Of a stretch of 64,000 nucleotides of DNA, positions 9,364 to 17,828 are shown one piece after another (the stretch's first letter is position 1; each line of letters begins with the position of its first letter). The translations under genes were made by a program, and so were the position numbers. This stretch comes from Pseudomonas viridiflava (lineage in GTDB: Bacteria > Pseudomonadota > Gammaproteobacteria > Pseudomonadales > Pseudomonadaceae): assembly GCF_900602065.1 (NCBI RefSeq), contig NZ_UWFN01000263.1, forward strand, positions 161,757 to 225,756. Reading direction: 5' to 3'. Below the pieces are notes generated by a model. It was given only the letters and a program-made list of their open reading frames with translations, ran no database searches and had not been told where the DNA came from.

Positions 9364-10923
9364 ATGTCCGAATACCTGCTGCAAATGAATGGCATCGTCA
9401 AAACCTTCGATGGGGTAAAAGCCCTCAATGGCATTGATATCAAGGTCAGGCCCGGGGAATGCGTAGGGTTGTGTGGCGAGAATGGCGCGGGTAAATCCAC
9501 GCTGATGAAAGTGCTGTCGGCGGTCTACCCGTATGGCACCTGGGAAGGTGAAATCCTCTGGGACGGCCAGCCTCTCAGGGCCCAGTCGATCAGCGAAACC
9601 GAAGCGGCCGGGATCGTCATCATCCATCAGGAATTGACCCTGGTGCCCGACCTTTCGGTGACCGAGAACATCTTCATGGGGCATGAGTTGACGCTGTTCG
9701 GCGGGCGCATGAACTACCCCGCCATGACCCACCGTGCCGAAGCACTGATGCGCGAACTGAAAGTCCCGGACATGAACGTGTCATTGCCGGTTTCCCAATA
9801 CGGCGGCGGCTATCAACAGCTGGTGGAAATCGCCAAGGCGCTGAACAAGCAAGCGCGGCTGTTGATTCTTGATGAACCCTCGTCAGCCTTGACCCGTTCT
9901 GAGATCGAGGTACTGCTGGACATCATCCGCGACCTCAAGTCCAAGGGCGTTGCGTGCGTCTACATTTCCCACAAGCTGGATGAAGTCGCCGCGGTGTGTG
10001 ACACCGTATCGGTTATCCGTGACGGCAAACACATCGCTACCACCGCGATGGCAGCCATGGACATTGCGCAGATCATCACCCAGATGGTCGGGCGGGAAAT
10101 GAGCAACCTCTACCCCACCGAACCCCATGACATTGGCGATGTGATTTTCGAGGCGCGCCATGTCACCTGCTACGACGTCGACAACCCGAAGCGCAAACGG
10201 GTCGACAATATTTCGTTCGCCCTCAAGCGTGGCGAGATACTCGGTATTGCCGGGCTGGTCGGCGCCGGACGCACAGAACTGGTCTCGGCATTATTTGGCG
10301 CCTATCCCGGCCGTCACGAAGGCGAAGTCTGGCTGGACGGCAAACTGATCGACACCCGCACACCACTGAAAGCCATTCGCGCCGGGCTGTGCATGGTGCC
10401 CGAAGACCGCAAGCGCCAAGGCATCATTCCCGATCTGGGGGTGGGACAGAACATTACCCTGGCGGTGCTGGACGCTTACTCGAAGCTGACGCGTATCGAT
10501 GCCGAAGCCGAACTGGACAGCATCGACAAGGAAATCTCGCGTATGCACCTCAAGACCGCGAGCCCGTTCCTGCCGATCACCAGCCTGTCTGGCGGAAATC
10601 AGCAAAAGGCCGTGCTGGCAAAAATGCTCCTGACCCAACCCCGCGTGCTGATTCTCGATGAGCCCACCCGTGGCGTGGATGTGGGTGCCAAGTACGAAAT
10701 CTACAAACTGATAGGCGCGCTGGCGGCTGCGGGCGTGTCGATAATTATGGTGTCTTCGGAGCTGGCCGAAGTGCTTGGCGTCTCTGACCGGGTGCTGGTC
10801 ATTGGCGAAGGCCAGTTGCGCGGAGACTTCATCAATCACGATCTGACCCAGGAACAGGTACTCGCGGCTGCACTCAGCCAAACCGCCGACCCTAACAACA
10901 ATAATGATCGGAAGTCCGCGTAG
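9364..10923 (+). CDS. xylG: D-xylose ABC transporter, double ATPase subunit, 519 aa
   Basis: Energises D-xylose uptake. Two fused ABC domains: the first has Walker [10 protein letters not shown] (about residue 40), signature region [14 protein letters not shown] and [11 protein letters not shown]; the second has the degenerate Walker [11 protein letters not shown] usual for this class, signature [13 protein letters not shown] and [11 protein letters not shown]. The length is normal for sugar carriers of the XylG/RbsA type. The stop codon abuts the xylH start (TAG-ATG), so the two are translationally linked. Confidence 0.96.
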   Translation: MSEYLLQMNGIVKTFDGVKALNGIDIKVRPGECVGLCGENGAGKSTLMKVLSAVYPYGTWEGEILWDGQPLRAQSISETEAAGIVIIHQELTLVPDLSVTENIFMGHELTLFGGRMNYPAMTHRAEALMRELKVPDMNVSLPVSQYGGGYQQLVEIAKALNKQARLLILDEPSSALTRSEIEVLLDIIRDLKSKGVACVYISHKLDEVAAVCDTVSVIRDGKHIATTAMAAMDIAQIITQMVGREMSNLYPTEPHDIGDVIFEARHVTCYDVDNPKRKRVDNISFALKRGEILGIAGLVGAGRTELVSALFGAYPGRHEGEVWLDGKLIDTRTPLKAIRAGLCMVPEDRKRQGIIPDLGVGQNITLAVLDAYSKLTRIDAEAELDSIDKEISRMHLKTASPFLPITSLSGGNQQKAVLAKMLLTQPRVLILDEPTRGVDVGAKYEIYKLIGALAAAGVSIIMVSSELAEVLGVSDRVLVIGEGQLRGDFINHDLTQEQVLAAALSQTADPNNNNDRKSA

Positions 10924-12060
10924 ATGAATCAGGTCAAACAGCTCTTCACACGCTACAAAATGCTTGCGCTGGTCATCGCCGTGGCGGTTATCTGGCTGTT
11001 CTTCAGTTGGCAGACCGACGGTGGATTTCTGACCCCGCGCAATCTTTCAAACTTGCTGCGGCAAATGTCCATCACGGGAATACTTGCCTGCGGCATGGTG
11101 CTGGTGATCATCAGTGGCGAGATTGATTTATCCGTGGGCTCGTTGCTCGGGCTGCTCGGTGGACTGGCGGCCATTCTTGACGTGGTCTATCACATCCCGC
11201 TGTTGGCCAACCTGAGCCTCGTCGCGCTATGTGGGCTGATGATCGGCCTCGCCAACGGCTACATGACGGCGTACCTGCGCATCCCGTCGTTCATCGTCGG
11301 CTTGGGGGGCATGCTGGCGTTCCGCGGCATTCTGCTGGGCATCACCGGCGGCACGACCATCGCCCCGGTCTCGCCGGAACTGGTGTACGTCGGCCAGGGT
11401 TATCTGCCGCATTCAGTCGGCACCGGGCTGGGCATCGTGCTGTTCGCACTCACGCTTTTTCTGACCTGGAAACAACGTCGCAATCGTGCCGCTCATGGTC
11501 TAGCTGCACATTCACTGGTACGAGACGTCTTGCGCGTGGTGCTGATCGGCGCGGTGCTGGCGGGGTTCGTTCAAACACTCAACAGCTACGACGGCATTCC
11601 CGTGCCGGTGCTGCTGTTGCTGGTCCTGCTCGGGGTATTCAGTTACGTCACTAGCCAGACCGTGTTCGGCCGAAGGGTCTACTCGGTGGGCAGCAACATG
11701 GAGGCGACCCGGCTGTCCGGCATCAACGTGCAGGCCGTGAAACTGTGGATCTTCGGCATCATGGGGGTGATGTGCGCCCTCGCCGGTATGGTCAACACCG
11801 CACGCCTGGCGGCGGGCTCACCCTCTGCCGGCAGCATGGGCGAACTGGATGCCATCGCCGCGTGCTTCATCGGCGGCACCTCAATGCGTGGCGGCTCAGG
11901 CACTGTCTACGGCGCCCTCCTCGGTGCGCTGGTGATCACCAGTCTGGACAACGGCATGTCCATGCTCGACGTGGACAGCTACTGGCAGATGATCGTCAAA
12001 GGCAGCATTCTGGTATTGGCGGTGTGGGTCGATGTGAGTACGCGGACCGGGCGGCGCTGA
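10924..12060 (+). CDS. xylH: D-xylose ABC transporter, permease, 378 aa
   Basis: Inner-membrane channel of the xylose importer. About ten hydrophobic helices are visible, with the BPD_transp_2 landmarks GMVLVIISGEIDLSVGS near residue 60 and GSGTVYGALLGALVITSLDNGMS near residue 330. It begins immediately after xylG and is the last gene of the xyl unit. A REP palindrome follows 25 bases downstream. Confidence 0.95.
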   Translation: MNQVKQLFTRYKMLALVIAVAVIWLFFSWQTDGGFLTPRNLSNLLRQMSITGILACGMVLVIISGEIDLSVGSLLGLLGGLAAILDVVYHIPLLANLSLVALCGLMIGLANGYMTAYLRIPSFIVGLGGMLAFRGILLGITGGTTIAPVSPELVYVGQGYLPHSVGTGLGIVLFALTLFLTWKQRRNRAAHGLAAHSLVRDVLRVVLIGAVLAGFVQTLNSYDGIPVPVLLLLVLLGVFSYVTSQTVFGRRVYSVGSNMEATRLSGINVQAVKLWIFGIMGVMCALAGMVNTARLAAGSPSAGSMGELDAIAACFIGGTSMRGGSGTVYGALLGALVITSLDNGMSMLDVDSYWQMIVKGSILVLAVWVDVSTRTGRR

Positions 12061-12085
12061 TCAAGGATCGGGCTTGAAATGCATT

Positions 12086-12163
12086 ACCTGTAGGAGCTGC
12101 CGAAGGCTGCGAAGAATTCGCCCTGACCTACCGCAATCGCAGCCTTCGGCAGCTCCTACAGGT
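12086..12163. repeat. REP-type palindrome, family A copy 2
   Basis: Perfect 27-bp inverted repeat (12086-12112 and 12137-12163) with the same core as the copy at 9246. It lies directly downstream of xylH. Confidence 0.85.
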
Positions 12164-12187
12164 CAAGTTGACATTTTCACATGCCCC

Positions 12188-12211
12188 CTAAAAACCCGCC
12201 TTGTCGCGGGT
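12188..12211 (-). terminator. terminator of the HDOD gene
   Basis: A short GC stem (12194-12199 with 12206-12211) is followed on the minus strand by a run of T (12189-12193), 48 bases past the stop of the HDOD gene. It is a good intrinsic terminator candidate. Confidence 0.6.
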
Positions 12212-12258
12212 CATCAGGGTCACGTAGCACGCTAAAGAGGCGGAACGACGATGTTGAT

Positions 12259-13131
12259 TCAACGCGCACCCAACTCCCGAATATTCGCCTTCAACTCCTG
12301 AAAGTCATACTCGGACAAGCCGACATAATCGAGCACCAGATGGCTGATGGTGTTCCACTCGTGATCGGCACTTTCCTTGCCCAGCACACGGTACGACTCA
12401 CAGATGTGTTCGGCCATTTTCAGGATCGATAGCAGGTTCTTGACCTGACTGTGTTGCCCCGTGTCATCACTGAACACCGCGTAGGCGTTGTGATGCCGGG
12501 CAATGGTCGTTGCCATGTGCTCGGGCAGGCGCCAGGCTTTGGCGGTGTAGTAGCCGACCACCGCGTGGTTGGTATTGAACGCTTTGTTTTCTACGTCGAC
12601 GACGCGCTGTTGCTGGTTTGCACCGGCGTAGCCCTGCTCCAGCACCGTCATGTAGTTGGGGAATTTCTTGTACATCAACGGCACGCCACAATCGTGGAAC
12701 AAGCCCAGCGCATAAGCTTCGTCAACCGCTTGAGAGCCCAGCCGTTTGGCAAGCGCCAGGCAGGTCATGGCGATGTCCTGCGCGGTGTCCCAGAAACGGT
12801 TGAGGATCACGATGGACTCATCGTTCATCCCGCCACGGATGGACAGGCCGTTGACCATATTGATCACCGATCGGCTGCCCAGCAGATTTACAGCGCGCGG
12901 AATCGAAGATATCCGGTTGCTCAAACCGAAGTAGCTGGAATTGACGATTTTCAGCAAGGCGCCCGCGATACCGGGATCCTGGGAGATGAGACGGGCAATC
13001 TCCGCCAGATCGGGGTCGGGCATGTACTGCTCGATCTGCAAGTCGACCAGTATCTGCGGCTGCGGCGGCACGGTGATGCCCTGCAAAGCGTGCTTGATTT
13101 TCTCGTCGGTAAACTCTGACTCTGCTGACAT
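12259..13131 (-). CDS. HDOD-domain signalling protein, 290 aa
   Basis: HDOD domains are degenerate HD phosphohydrolase folds found in bacterial regulatory proteins. The domain spans about residues 20-220, with the marks ARLISQDPGIAGALLKIVNSSYFGL, ISSIPRAVNLLG and ALGLFHDCGVPLM, and WRLPEHMATTIARHHN further on. No receiver or output domain is attached, so its partner is unknown. The ATG at 13131 was preferred because AGGGAAG lies in front of it; the frame extends 21 codons further upstream without a good site. It is monocistronic, with a terminator behind it. Confidence 0.85.
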   Translation of the reverse strand: MSAESEFTDEKIKHALQGITVPPQPQILVDLQIEQYMPDPDLAEIARLISQDPGIAGALLKIVNSSYFGLSNRISSIPRAVNLLGSRSVINMVNGLSIRGGMNDESIVILNRFWDTAQDIAMTCLALAKRLGSQAVDEAYALGLFHDCGVPLMYKKFPNYMTVLEQGYAGANQQQRVVDVENKAFNTNHAVVGYYTAKAWRLPEHMATTIARHHNAYAVFSDDTGQHSQVKNLLSILKMAEHICESYRVLGKESADHEWNTISHLVLDYVGLSEYDFQELKANIRELGAR

Positions 13132-13381
13132 ACGCTTCCCTGAACACTCACCCAATACGTGATACGGCCCGACTCTAGCGAATAGGAAAGACATTTGCGA
13201 TGGGGCATTGCCCGATTGACAACGCCACTGACTGGCGGCGCGGACCGGCGGGCTGATTCAGTGCGACAAAAAACCCGTTATCGAATGGAAAAAAGTTCGT
13301 TAAGCCGTTGTTTTCCCGTAGTCTCGGCACACATAACCCTACACAGCCACCACCCGGGATCGTCAGCACTTCAAACTACTT

Positions 13382-14521
13382 ATGCGTACATTTTTTACTA
13401 TTGCGATCGGCGTCGTACTCACCACTGCTCTTGTCGGCTACGGCTTCTGGACTGAACAACGTCCGGTGGGCCACTACCTGTCCGACCTGCGCATCCAGCT
13501 CGTGGTCGACGAAGGCCAGCCAAGTGAGCGCGGCAATTTGCTCGGCATTCAGCCGGAGCTGTTTCCCGCCGATTATCAAAGTCCCCAGCGCTTGCATCGC
13601 AAGTTGGCCGCCTACCTGCAACAAGCTCGCGAGCAGGGTTTGATCAACAGCCGAACCATCGTCGTGCTCCCCGAACATGTGGGCACCTGGCTGGTTGCCA
13701 GTGGCGAGAAAAATGAGGTCTATCAGGCCGTCAGCATGGATGAAGCGCTGACGTGGATATCCCTCAGCAACCCGCTCAAGTTTCTCGGCGCAGTGCTCGG
13801 CGCCAAAGGTGACAACTGGCTCGACGACGCCCACTTGCGCATGAAAGCGACCACGATGGCCGAACAGTATCAAGCGCTTTTTGGCGGTCTGGCCAGGGAG
13901 TTTGGTGTCACGCTGGTCGCGGGCTCCGTCGTGCTGCCTGAGCCGACCATTGAAAACGGTAAATTGAAGCTCGGCAGTGGCCCGCTGTATAACAGCAGTG
14001 TGGCTTTCGGCCGCGACGGCGAACCTCTCGGCCAGCCCCAGCGCCAACTATTCCCAATGGCGTATCAACGCCATTATGTCCACTCAGCCACCGACTTGAG
14101 TGTCTTCGATACCCCGGCGGGTAAACTGGGCATATTGATCGGCAGCGACAGCTGGCATCCCGGCAATTACGCCAGCCTGAACAAACTGGGTGCCGAGCTG
14201 ATTGCCGTGCCCGCCTTTGTGATTGGCTCCGGCCACTGGACCAGCCCGTGGCGAGGCTATCGCACGCCGGACCTGCTCGGCGCAACCGGGCTGAACACGG
14301 GTGATATCAGCGAGGGGGAAGCGTGGCAGCGTCTTACCCTGACCAGCCACGCGCCGCTCAGCACCGCCAAGGCCGGAGTCAGCGTGTTCATGCGCGGCCA
14401 GCTGTGGGATCAAGGCAGTTCGGGACACAGTTTCGTCAGCCGCGATGGCCGCCATATCGTCGAACCGTCGCCGGATGACAAAGCCCACCGTGGCGCTCGC
14501 CTGATCAATATCTGGTTATGA
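13382..14521 (+). CDS. membrane-anchored nitrilase-fold protein lacking catalytic Cys, 379 aa
   Basis: Carbon-nitrogen hydrolase (nitrilase superfamily) fold behind a single N-terminal membrane anchor (about residues 3-23). The first catalytic position is kept (Glu98 in VVLPEHVGTW), but the Lys position reads Arg221 (PQRQLFP) and the nucleophile Cys is Gly254 (LGILIGSDSW where the family has a CYD-type motif). It is therefore probably not an amidase, and may bind a ligand or act as a scaffold. The periplasmic or cytoplasmic side is not certain. It overlaps the AraC-type regulator gene by 4 bases (ATGA), so the two are almost surely expressed and function together. Confidence 0.75.
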   Translation: MRTFFTIAIGVVLTTALVGYGFWTEQRPVGHYLSDLRIQLVVDEGQPSERGNLLGIQPELFPADYQSPQRLHRKLAAYLQQAREQGLINSRTIVVLPEHVGTWLVASGEKNEVYQAVSMDEALTWISLSNPLKFLGAVLGAKGDNWLDDAHLRMKATTMAEQYQALFGGLAREFGVTLVAGSVVLPEPTIENGKLKLGSGPLYNSSVAFGRDGEPLGQPQRQLFPMAYQRHYVHSATDLSVFDTPAGKLGILIGSDSWHPGNYASLNKLGAELIAVPAFVIGSGHWTSPWRGYRTPDLLGATGLNTGDISEGEAWQRLTLTSHAPLSTAKAGVSVFMRGQLWDQGSSGHSFVSRDGRHIVEPSPDDKAHRGARLINIWL

Positions 14522-15564
14522 GCATGACCCCATCGCCTACACGTCTTGGTGATTTGTCAGTGGGCTTTGTTCACAGCCTGGCCGATGCGGTGCGCAGTTT
14601 TGGTCAGGATCCACAGCCATTGCTGGAGCAGTACGGCCTGGATCACGCAAGGCTGGCCGAGGCCGGAGCGCGTTTGTCCATTCCGCGTTACATGCGCCTA
14701 GGCCATGCTGCCATTCAACTGACCGGCCAGCCCGGCCTTGGTTTGCGCATGGGCCGTTTGAGCCACATCAGCCAATGCGGTCTGGCAGGAGTGACAGCAG
14801 CCCAAGCCCCGAACGTTCGCGAGGCGGCTCGCACCCTGATCCGTTTCGAAGCCTTGTACGGCTCAAACTATCGTGGCCAGTCGAGCTTTCACGAGGACGC
14901 TGAAGGAGCCTGGTTGCGGTTCTATTCCATCAGCCCGTACAACGGTTATAACCGCTTTGTGGTGGACTCGATTATCGCCAGTTGGCTGCAGCAACTTTCC
15001 AGCCTCAGCGCAACTGAAGTGCGCGCTGAGCGCATCGAGATTGAATTTGATGCACCCGGCTATGCCGCTGAATACAGCGAATTAAGCACACAACCGGTAG
15101 TCTTCACCGCCACCACCAATCAACTACGCCTGAACCGGCACACATTGAGCCTGCGCAACCCGCAGCATTGCCCCAGTACCTGGGCACATTTGCTGCAGCT
15201 GTGTGAGAACGAACTCGAACAATTGACCCGTACCCGCAGCTTGCGAGAACGCATCACCCGTCTGCTGGGCCCTTTGCTCAGCGGTGGAAGGGAACCGGAT
15301 CTGGAGGAGATTGCTGCCCGACTGAAACTGCCCGCCTGGACCTTACGCCGCAAACTGGCCGAAGAAGGCACCGGTTTTCGCAGCCTCCTGAATGACACTC
15401 GGCGTGATCTGGCGATGACGTATATACGCGACACCGAACTGGCATTCGGTGAGATTGCCTACTTGCTGGGATTTGCTTCTGCCGAAGCGTTTCAACGGGC
15501 CTTCAAGCGCTGGACCGGCCAGACACCTGGCGAGTTTCGCCGTAGCCAGCGCAGGCAGGGTTGA
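14518..15564 (+). CDS. AraC-family regulator with OruR/ArgR-like sensor domain, 348 aa
   Basis: Transcriptional regulator with an N-terminal Arabinose_bd-type domain (about residues 25-210) and a C-terminal AraC helix-turn-helix (about 255-342: LEEIAARLKLPAWTLRRKL, then IAYLLGFASAEAFQRAFKRW and TPGEFR). It is translationally coupled to the nitrilase-like gene, which suggests that gene is its partner or that both serve one response. The target genes are unknown. The start is the ATG at 14518, overlapping the upstream stop. Confidence 0.9.
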   Translation: MSMTPSPTRLGDLSVGFVHSLADAVRSFGQDPQPLLEQYGLDHARLAEAGARLSIPRYMRLGHAAIQLTGQPGLGLRMGRLSHISQCGLAGVTAAQAPNVREAARTLIRFEALYGSNYRGQSSFHEDAEGAWLRFYSISPYNGYNRFVVDSIIASWLQQLSSLSATEVRAERIEIEFDAPGYAAEYSELSTQPVVFTATTNQLRLNRHTLSLRNPQHCPSTWAHLLQLCENELEQLTRTRSLRERITRLLGPLLSGGREPDLEEIAARLKLPAWTLRRKLAEEGTGFRSLLNDTRRDLAMTYIRDTELAFGEIAYLLGFASAEAFQRAFKRWTGQTPGEFRRSQRRQG

Positions 15565-15585
15565 ATTATCCGCCCCGGCTGAGCG

Positions 15586-15658
15586 TGTAGGAGCAGCCGA
15601 AGGCTGCGATAGCGGTGTGTCAGGAAGATTGCTTTCGCAGCCTTCGGCAGCTCCTACA
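15586..15658. repeat. REP-type palindrome, family A copy 3
   Basis: A 24-bp inverted repeat (15586-15609 and 15635-15658) with one mismatch pair in the core compared with the copies at 9246 and 12086. It follows the AraC-type gene. Confidence 0.8.
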
Positions 15659-15680
15659 GAAAAGGAACCTGCTCAGACAT

Positions 15681-15767
15681 TCACAACTCGGTCGCATCAT
15701 CCGCAGGCTCTGGCGGGTCCAGCTCAAACGCTCTGTATTCCAGCAGTTCTTCTTGATAGTCGTCCAT
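15681..15767 (-). CDS. candidate 28-residue acidic small protein
   Basis: A short open frame with ATG at 15767 and an AAGAGGG ribosome-binding site 9 bases upstream. The peptide begins MDDYQEELLEYRAFEL and ends in an acidic tail, giving a strongly negative charge with one likely amphipathic helix. The good ribosome-binding site and biased composition argue for a real gene, but the size means that only conservation in related strains would prove it. Function unknown. Confidence 0.45.
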   Translation of the reverse strand: MDDYQEELLEYRAFELDPPEPADDATEL

Positions 15768-15907
15768 AACGCGTGCCCTCTTGGCTGTTCTTTGAAATGA
15801 CGTCATTCACTGACCACTGCCCTCACCATAAAGTGCCAAGGTGAAGGAAAAATGACTTGATCATGAAACTTACGATACGCGCCGATAAGGATTTAGCCTT
15901 GCCTGTC

Positions 15908-15935
15908 TTGACTTGCAAAGAGCTTCCGCAATAGT
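15908..15935 (+). promoter_or_regulatory. candidate sigma70 promoter of the ilvA leader
   Basis: TTGACT (15908-15913) and AATAGT (15930-15935) are separated by 16 bases. Transcription would begin about 15942, only a few bases before the leader-peptide ATG, so either the leader is nearly leaderless or the true promoter lies further upstream. Confidence 0.35.
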
Positions 15936-15944
15936 CTTCAGGCC

Positions 15945-16010
15945 ATGAACGTAACCAAGCATTTCTTCGGCCAGATTATTATTACCGCCATTCCAGTCAT
16001 GGCGGGTTAG
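15945..16010 (+). CDS. ilvA leader peptide, 21 aa, with Ile run
   Basis: Short open frame ending in TAG at 16008-16010. It contains four ATT codons, three of them consecutive (15975-15983), plus Thr and Val codons (FGQIIITAIPV). It is followed at once by an intrinsic terminator and then by ilvA, whose pathway product is isoleucine. That is the layout of a classical transcription attenuator. A weak AGG lies 4-5 bases before the ATG. I recognise no named homologue. Confidence 0.7.
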   Translation: MNVTKHFFGQIIITAIPVMAG

Positions 16011-16051
16011 CCGACGCGTGCACCCAACCCGCCCAAGAGGCGGGTTTTTTT
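16001..16051 (+). promoter_or_regulatory. ilvA attenuator: terminator with competing antiterminator
   Basis: The terminator is AACCCGCC (16026-16033), a CAAGA loop, GGCGGGTT (16039-16046) and a T tract to 16051. The last codons of the leader peptide contain a second identical GGCGGGTT (16001-16008) that can pair with the same AACCCGCC. A ribosome stalled on the ATT run leaves 16001-16008 free to form the antiterminator; a ribosome resting at the stop codon covers it, and the terminator forms. The pairing is seen in the sequence; the mechanism is inferred from known ilv and his attenuators. Confidence 0.75.
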
Positions 16052-16091
16052 CTTGTCTCCTGGGCTAAACAAGTCGAACCAGGAGTCAGAC

Positions 16092-16169
16092 ATGATCAAC
16101 ATTCAAGCCGCCCTCTTCGCTTCTCAGGCTCAGCGCATCGTCACCCATAACACGGGGCCGACACGATGA
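16092..16169 (+). CDS. candidate 25-residue upstream ORF coupled to ilvA
   Basis: The ATG at 16092 follows AGGAG by 7 bases, a much better ribosome-binding site than that of ilvA. The frame ends in TGA overlapping the ilvA start (ATGA at 16166-16169), the usual sign of translational coupling. The peptide (starting MINIQAALFASQAQ) has no known motif. Its likely role is to deliver ribosomes to ilvA, and it sits behind the attenuator. Whether the peptide itself matters is unknown. Confidence 0.5.
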   Translation: MINIQAALFASQAQRIVTHNTGPTR

Positions 16170-17689
16170 CCGACCTGCTCAATCAATACGCCCGCAAGAT
16201 CCTCACCTCCCGCGTTTACGACGTGGCCGTGGAAACCCCATTGCAGCATGCTCGCCAGTTGTCCGGGCGGCTGGGCAATCAGGTGCTGCTAAAGCGCGAA
16301 GACTTGCAGCCGGTGTTCTCGTTCAAGATTCGCGGCGCGTACAACAAGCTGGCGCAGCTCAGCCCTGAAGAACTGGCCCGTGGCGTCGTAGCGGCCTCAG
16401 CAGGCAACCACGCGCAAGGTCTGGCACTGGCTGCCAAAACCCTTGGTGTGGCTGCAACCATCGTGATGCCCAAGACCACACCTGAAATCAAAATCGAGGG
16501 TGTACGCTCCCGTGGCGCAACCGTGGTCCTGCACGGTGATTCCTTTCCTGAAGCGCTGGCCTATTCGCTGAAGCTGGTGGATGAGATGGGTTACGTCTAC
16601 ATCCACCCCTATGACGACCCCGACACCATTGCCGGGCAAGGCACGGTGGCGATGGAGATTCTTCGTCAGCATCAGGGCCCGCTGGACGCGATTTTCGTCC
16701 CTGTGGGTGGCGGCAGTTTGATCGCGGGCATTGCAGCGTATGTGAAGTACCTGCGACCGGACATCAAGGTGATTGGCGTCGAGCCGGACGATTCCAATTG
16801 CCTGCAGCAGGCCATGGCCTACGGCGAGCGAGTGGTGCTGCAACAGGTTGGATTATTCGCCGACGGCGTGGCAGTGGCGCAAATCGGCCAGCACACGTTT
16901 GAAGTCTGCAAGGATTACGTCGACGAAGTGCTGACGGTCAGCACTGATGAAGTCTGCGCCGCCATCAAGGATATCTACGACGACACCCGCTCGATCACCG
17001 AACCGGCTGGCGCGCTGGGTGTGGCCGGGATCAAGAAATACGTCGAGCAGTACGGCGTCAGCGGCCAGACCCTGGTGGCGATTGACTCAGGTGCCAACGT
17101 CAATTTCGACCGATTACGCCACGTCGCCGAGCGCGCTGAGCTGGGCGAAGGCCGCGAAGCAATCATCGCCGTGACCATCCCCGAACAGCCGGGCAGCTTC
17201 AAGGCCTTCTGCGAAGCGGTTGGCAAACGCCAGATCACCGAGTTCAACTACCGCTATCACACCGACCGCGAAGCGCACATTTTTGTCGGTGTGCAGACTC
17301 ACCCCGAAACGGATCCGCGCAAGGCCCTGATTGCCAGCCTGACCGAGCAGGGTTTTCCAGTGGTTGACCTGACCGACAACGAACTGGCCAAGCTGCATAT
17401 CCGCCACATGGTCGGCGGACATGCAGAGCGGGTCAGCGATGAAGTGGTGTTTCGCTTTGAGTTCCCGGAACGTCCGGGTGCGCTGTTCAACTTCCTCAAC
17501 AAGTTGGGCGGACAGTGGACGATTTCGATGTTCCATTACCGCAACCATGGCGCGGCGGATGGCCGGGTCGTTGCGGGGCTGGTGGTGCCTGAAGACGAGC
17601 GGCACCTGATCCCGGCGGCGCTGGCCGAGATTGGTTATCCGTATTGGGATGAAAGTGAGAACCCGGCTTATAAGCTGTTTTTGGGCTAG
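16166..17689 (+). CDS. ilvA: threonine dehydratase, biosynthetic, 507 aa
   Basis: PLP enzyme that deaminates L-threonine to 2-oxobutanoate, the first step of isoleucine synthesis, normally inhibited by isoleucine. The PLP lysine lies in SFKIRGAYNKL (K54), with ASAGNHAQG and the glycine-rich PVGGGSLIAG loop. After about residue 325 come two ACT-like regulatory repeats (EQPGSFKAF and ERPGALFNF), and the 507-aa length matches the long allosteric type. Expression is probably set by the leader at 15945-16051. The ribosome-binding site is weak, and translation appears coupled to the short ORF just upstream. Confidence 0.97.
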   Translation: MTDLLNQYARKILTSRVYDVAVETPLQHARQLSGRLGNQVLLKREDLQPVFSFKIRGAYNKLAQLSPEELARGVVAASAGNHAQGLALAAKTLGVAATIVMPKTTPEIKIEGVRSRGATVVLHGDSFPEALAYSLKLVDEMGYVYIHPYDDPDTIAGQGTVAMEILRQHQGPLDAIFVPVGGGSLIAGIAAYVKYLRPDIKVIGVEPDDSNCLQQAMAYGERVVLQQVGLFADGVAVAQIGQHTFEVCKDYVDEVLTVSTDEVCAAIKDIYDDTRSITEPAGALGVAGIKKYVEQYGVSGQTLVAIDSGANVNFDRLRHVAERAELGEGREAIIAVTIPEQPGSFKAFCEAVGKRQITEFNYRYHTDREAHIFVGVQTHPETDPRKALIASLTEQGFPVVDLTDNELAKLHIRHMVGGHAERVSDEVVFRFEFPERPGALFNFLNKLGGQWTISMFHYRNHGAADGRVVAGLVVPEDERHLIPAALAEIGYPYWDESENPAYKLFLG

Positions 17690-17716
17690 AGCTAGCGGAC
17701 GCCTCGGATCTATCCC

Positions 17717-17804
17717 TGTGGGAGCGGTGCTTGCCCGCGATAAGGACACCGCGATCTAAAGTGAACCGCGTCCAGCCTAATCGCGGGCAAGCACCGCTCC
17801 CACA
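17717..17804. repeat. REP-type palindrome, family C copy 1
   Basis: Perfect 24-bp inverted repeat (17717-17740 and 17781-17804) with core gagcggtgcttgcccgcga, in the convergent gap between ilvA and the lipoprotein gene. Confidence 0.8.
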
Positions 17805-17828
17805 TGGGGTATGCATTGTGCCTGCTAG

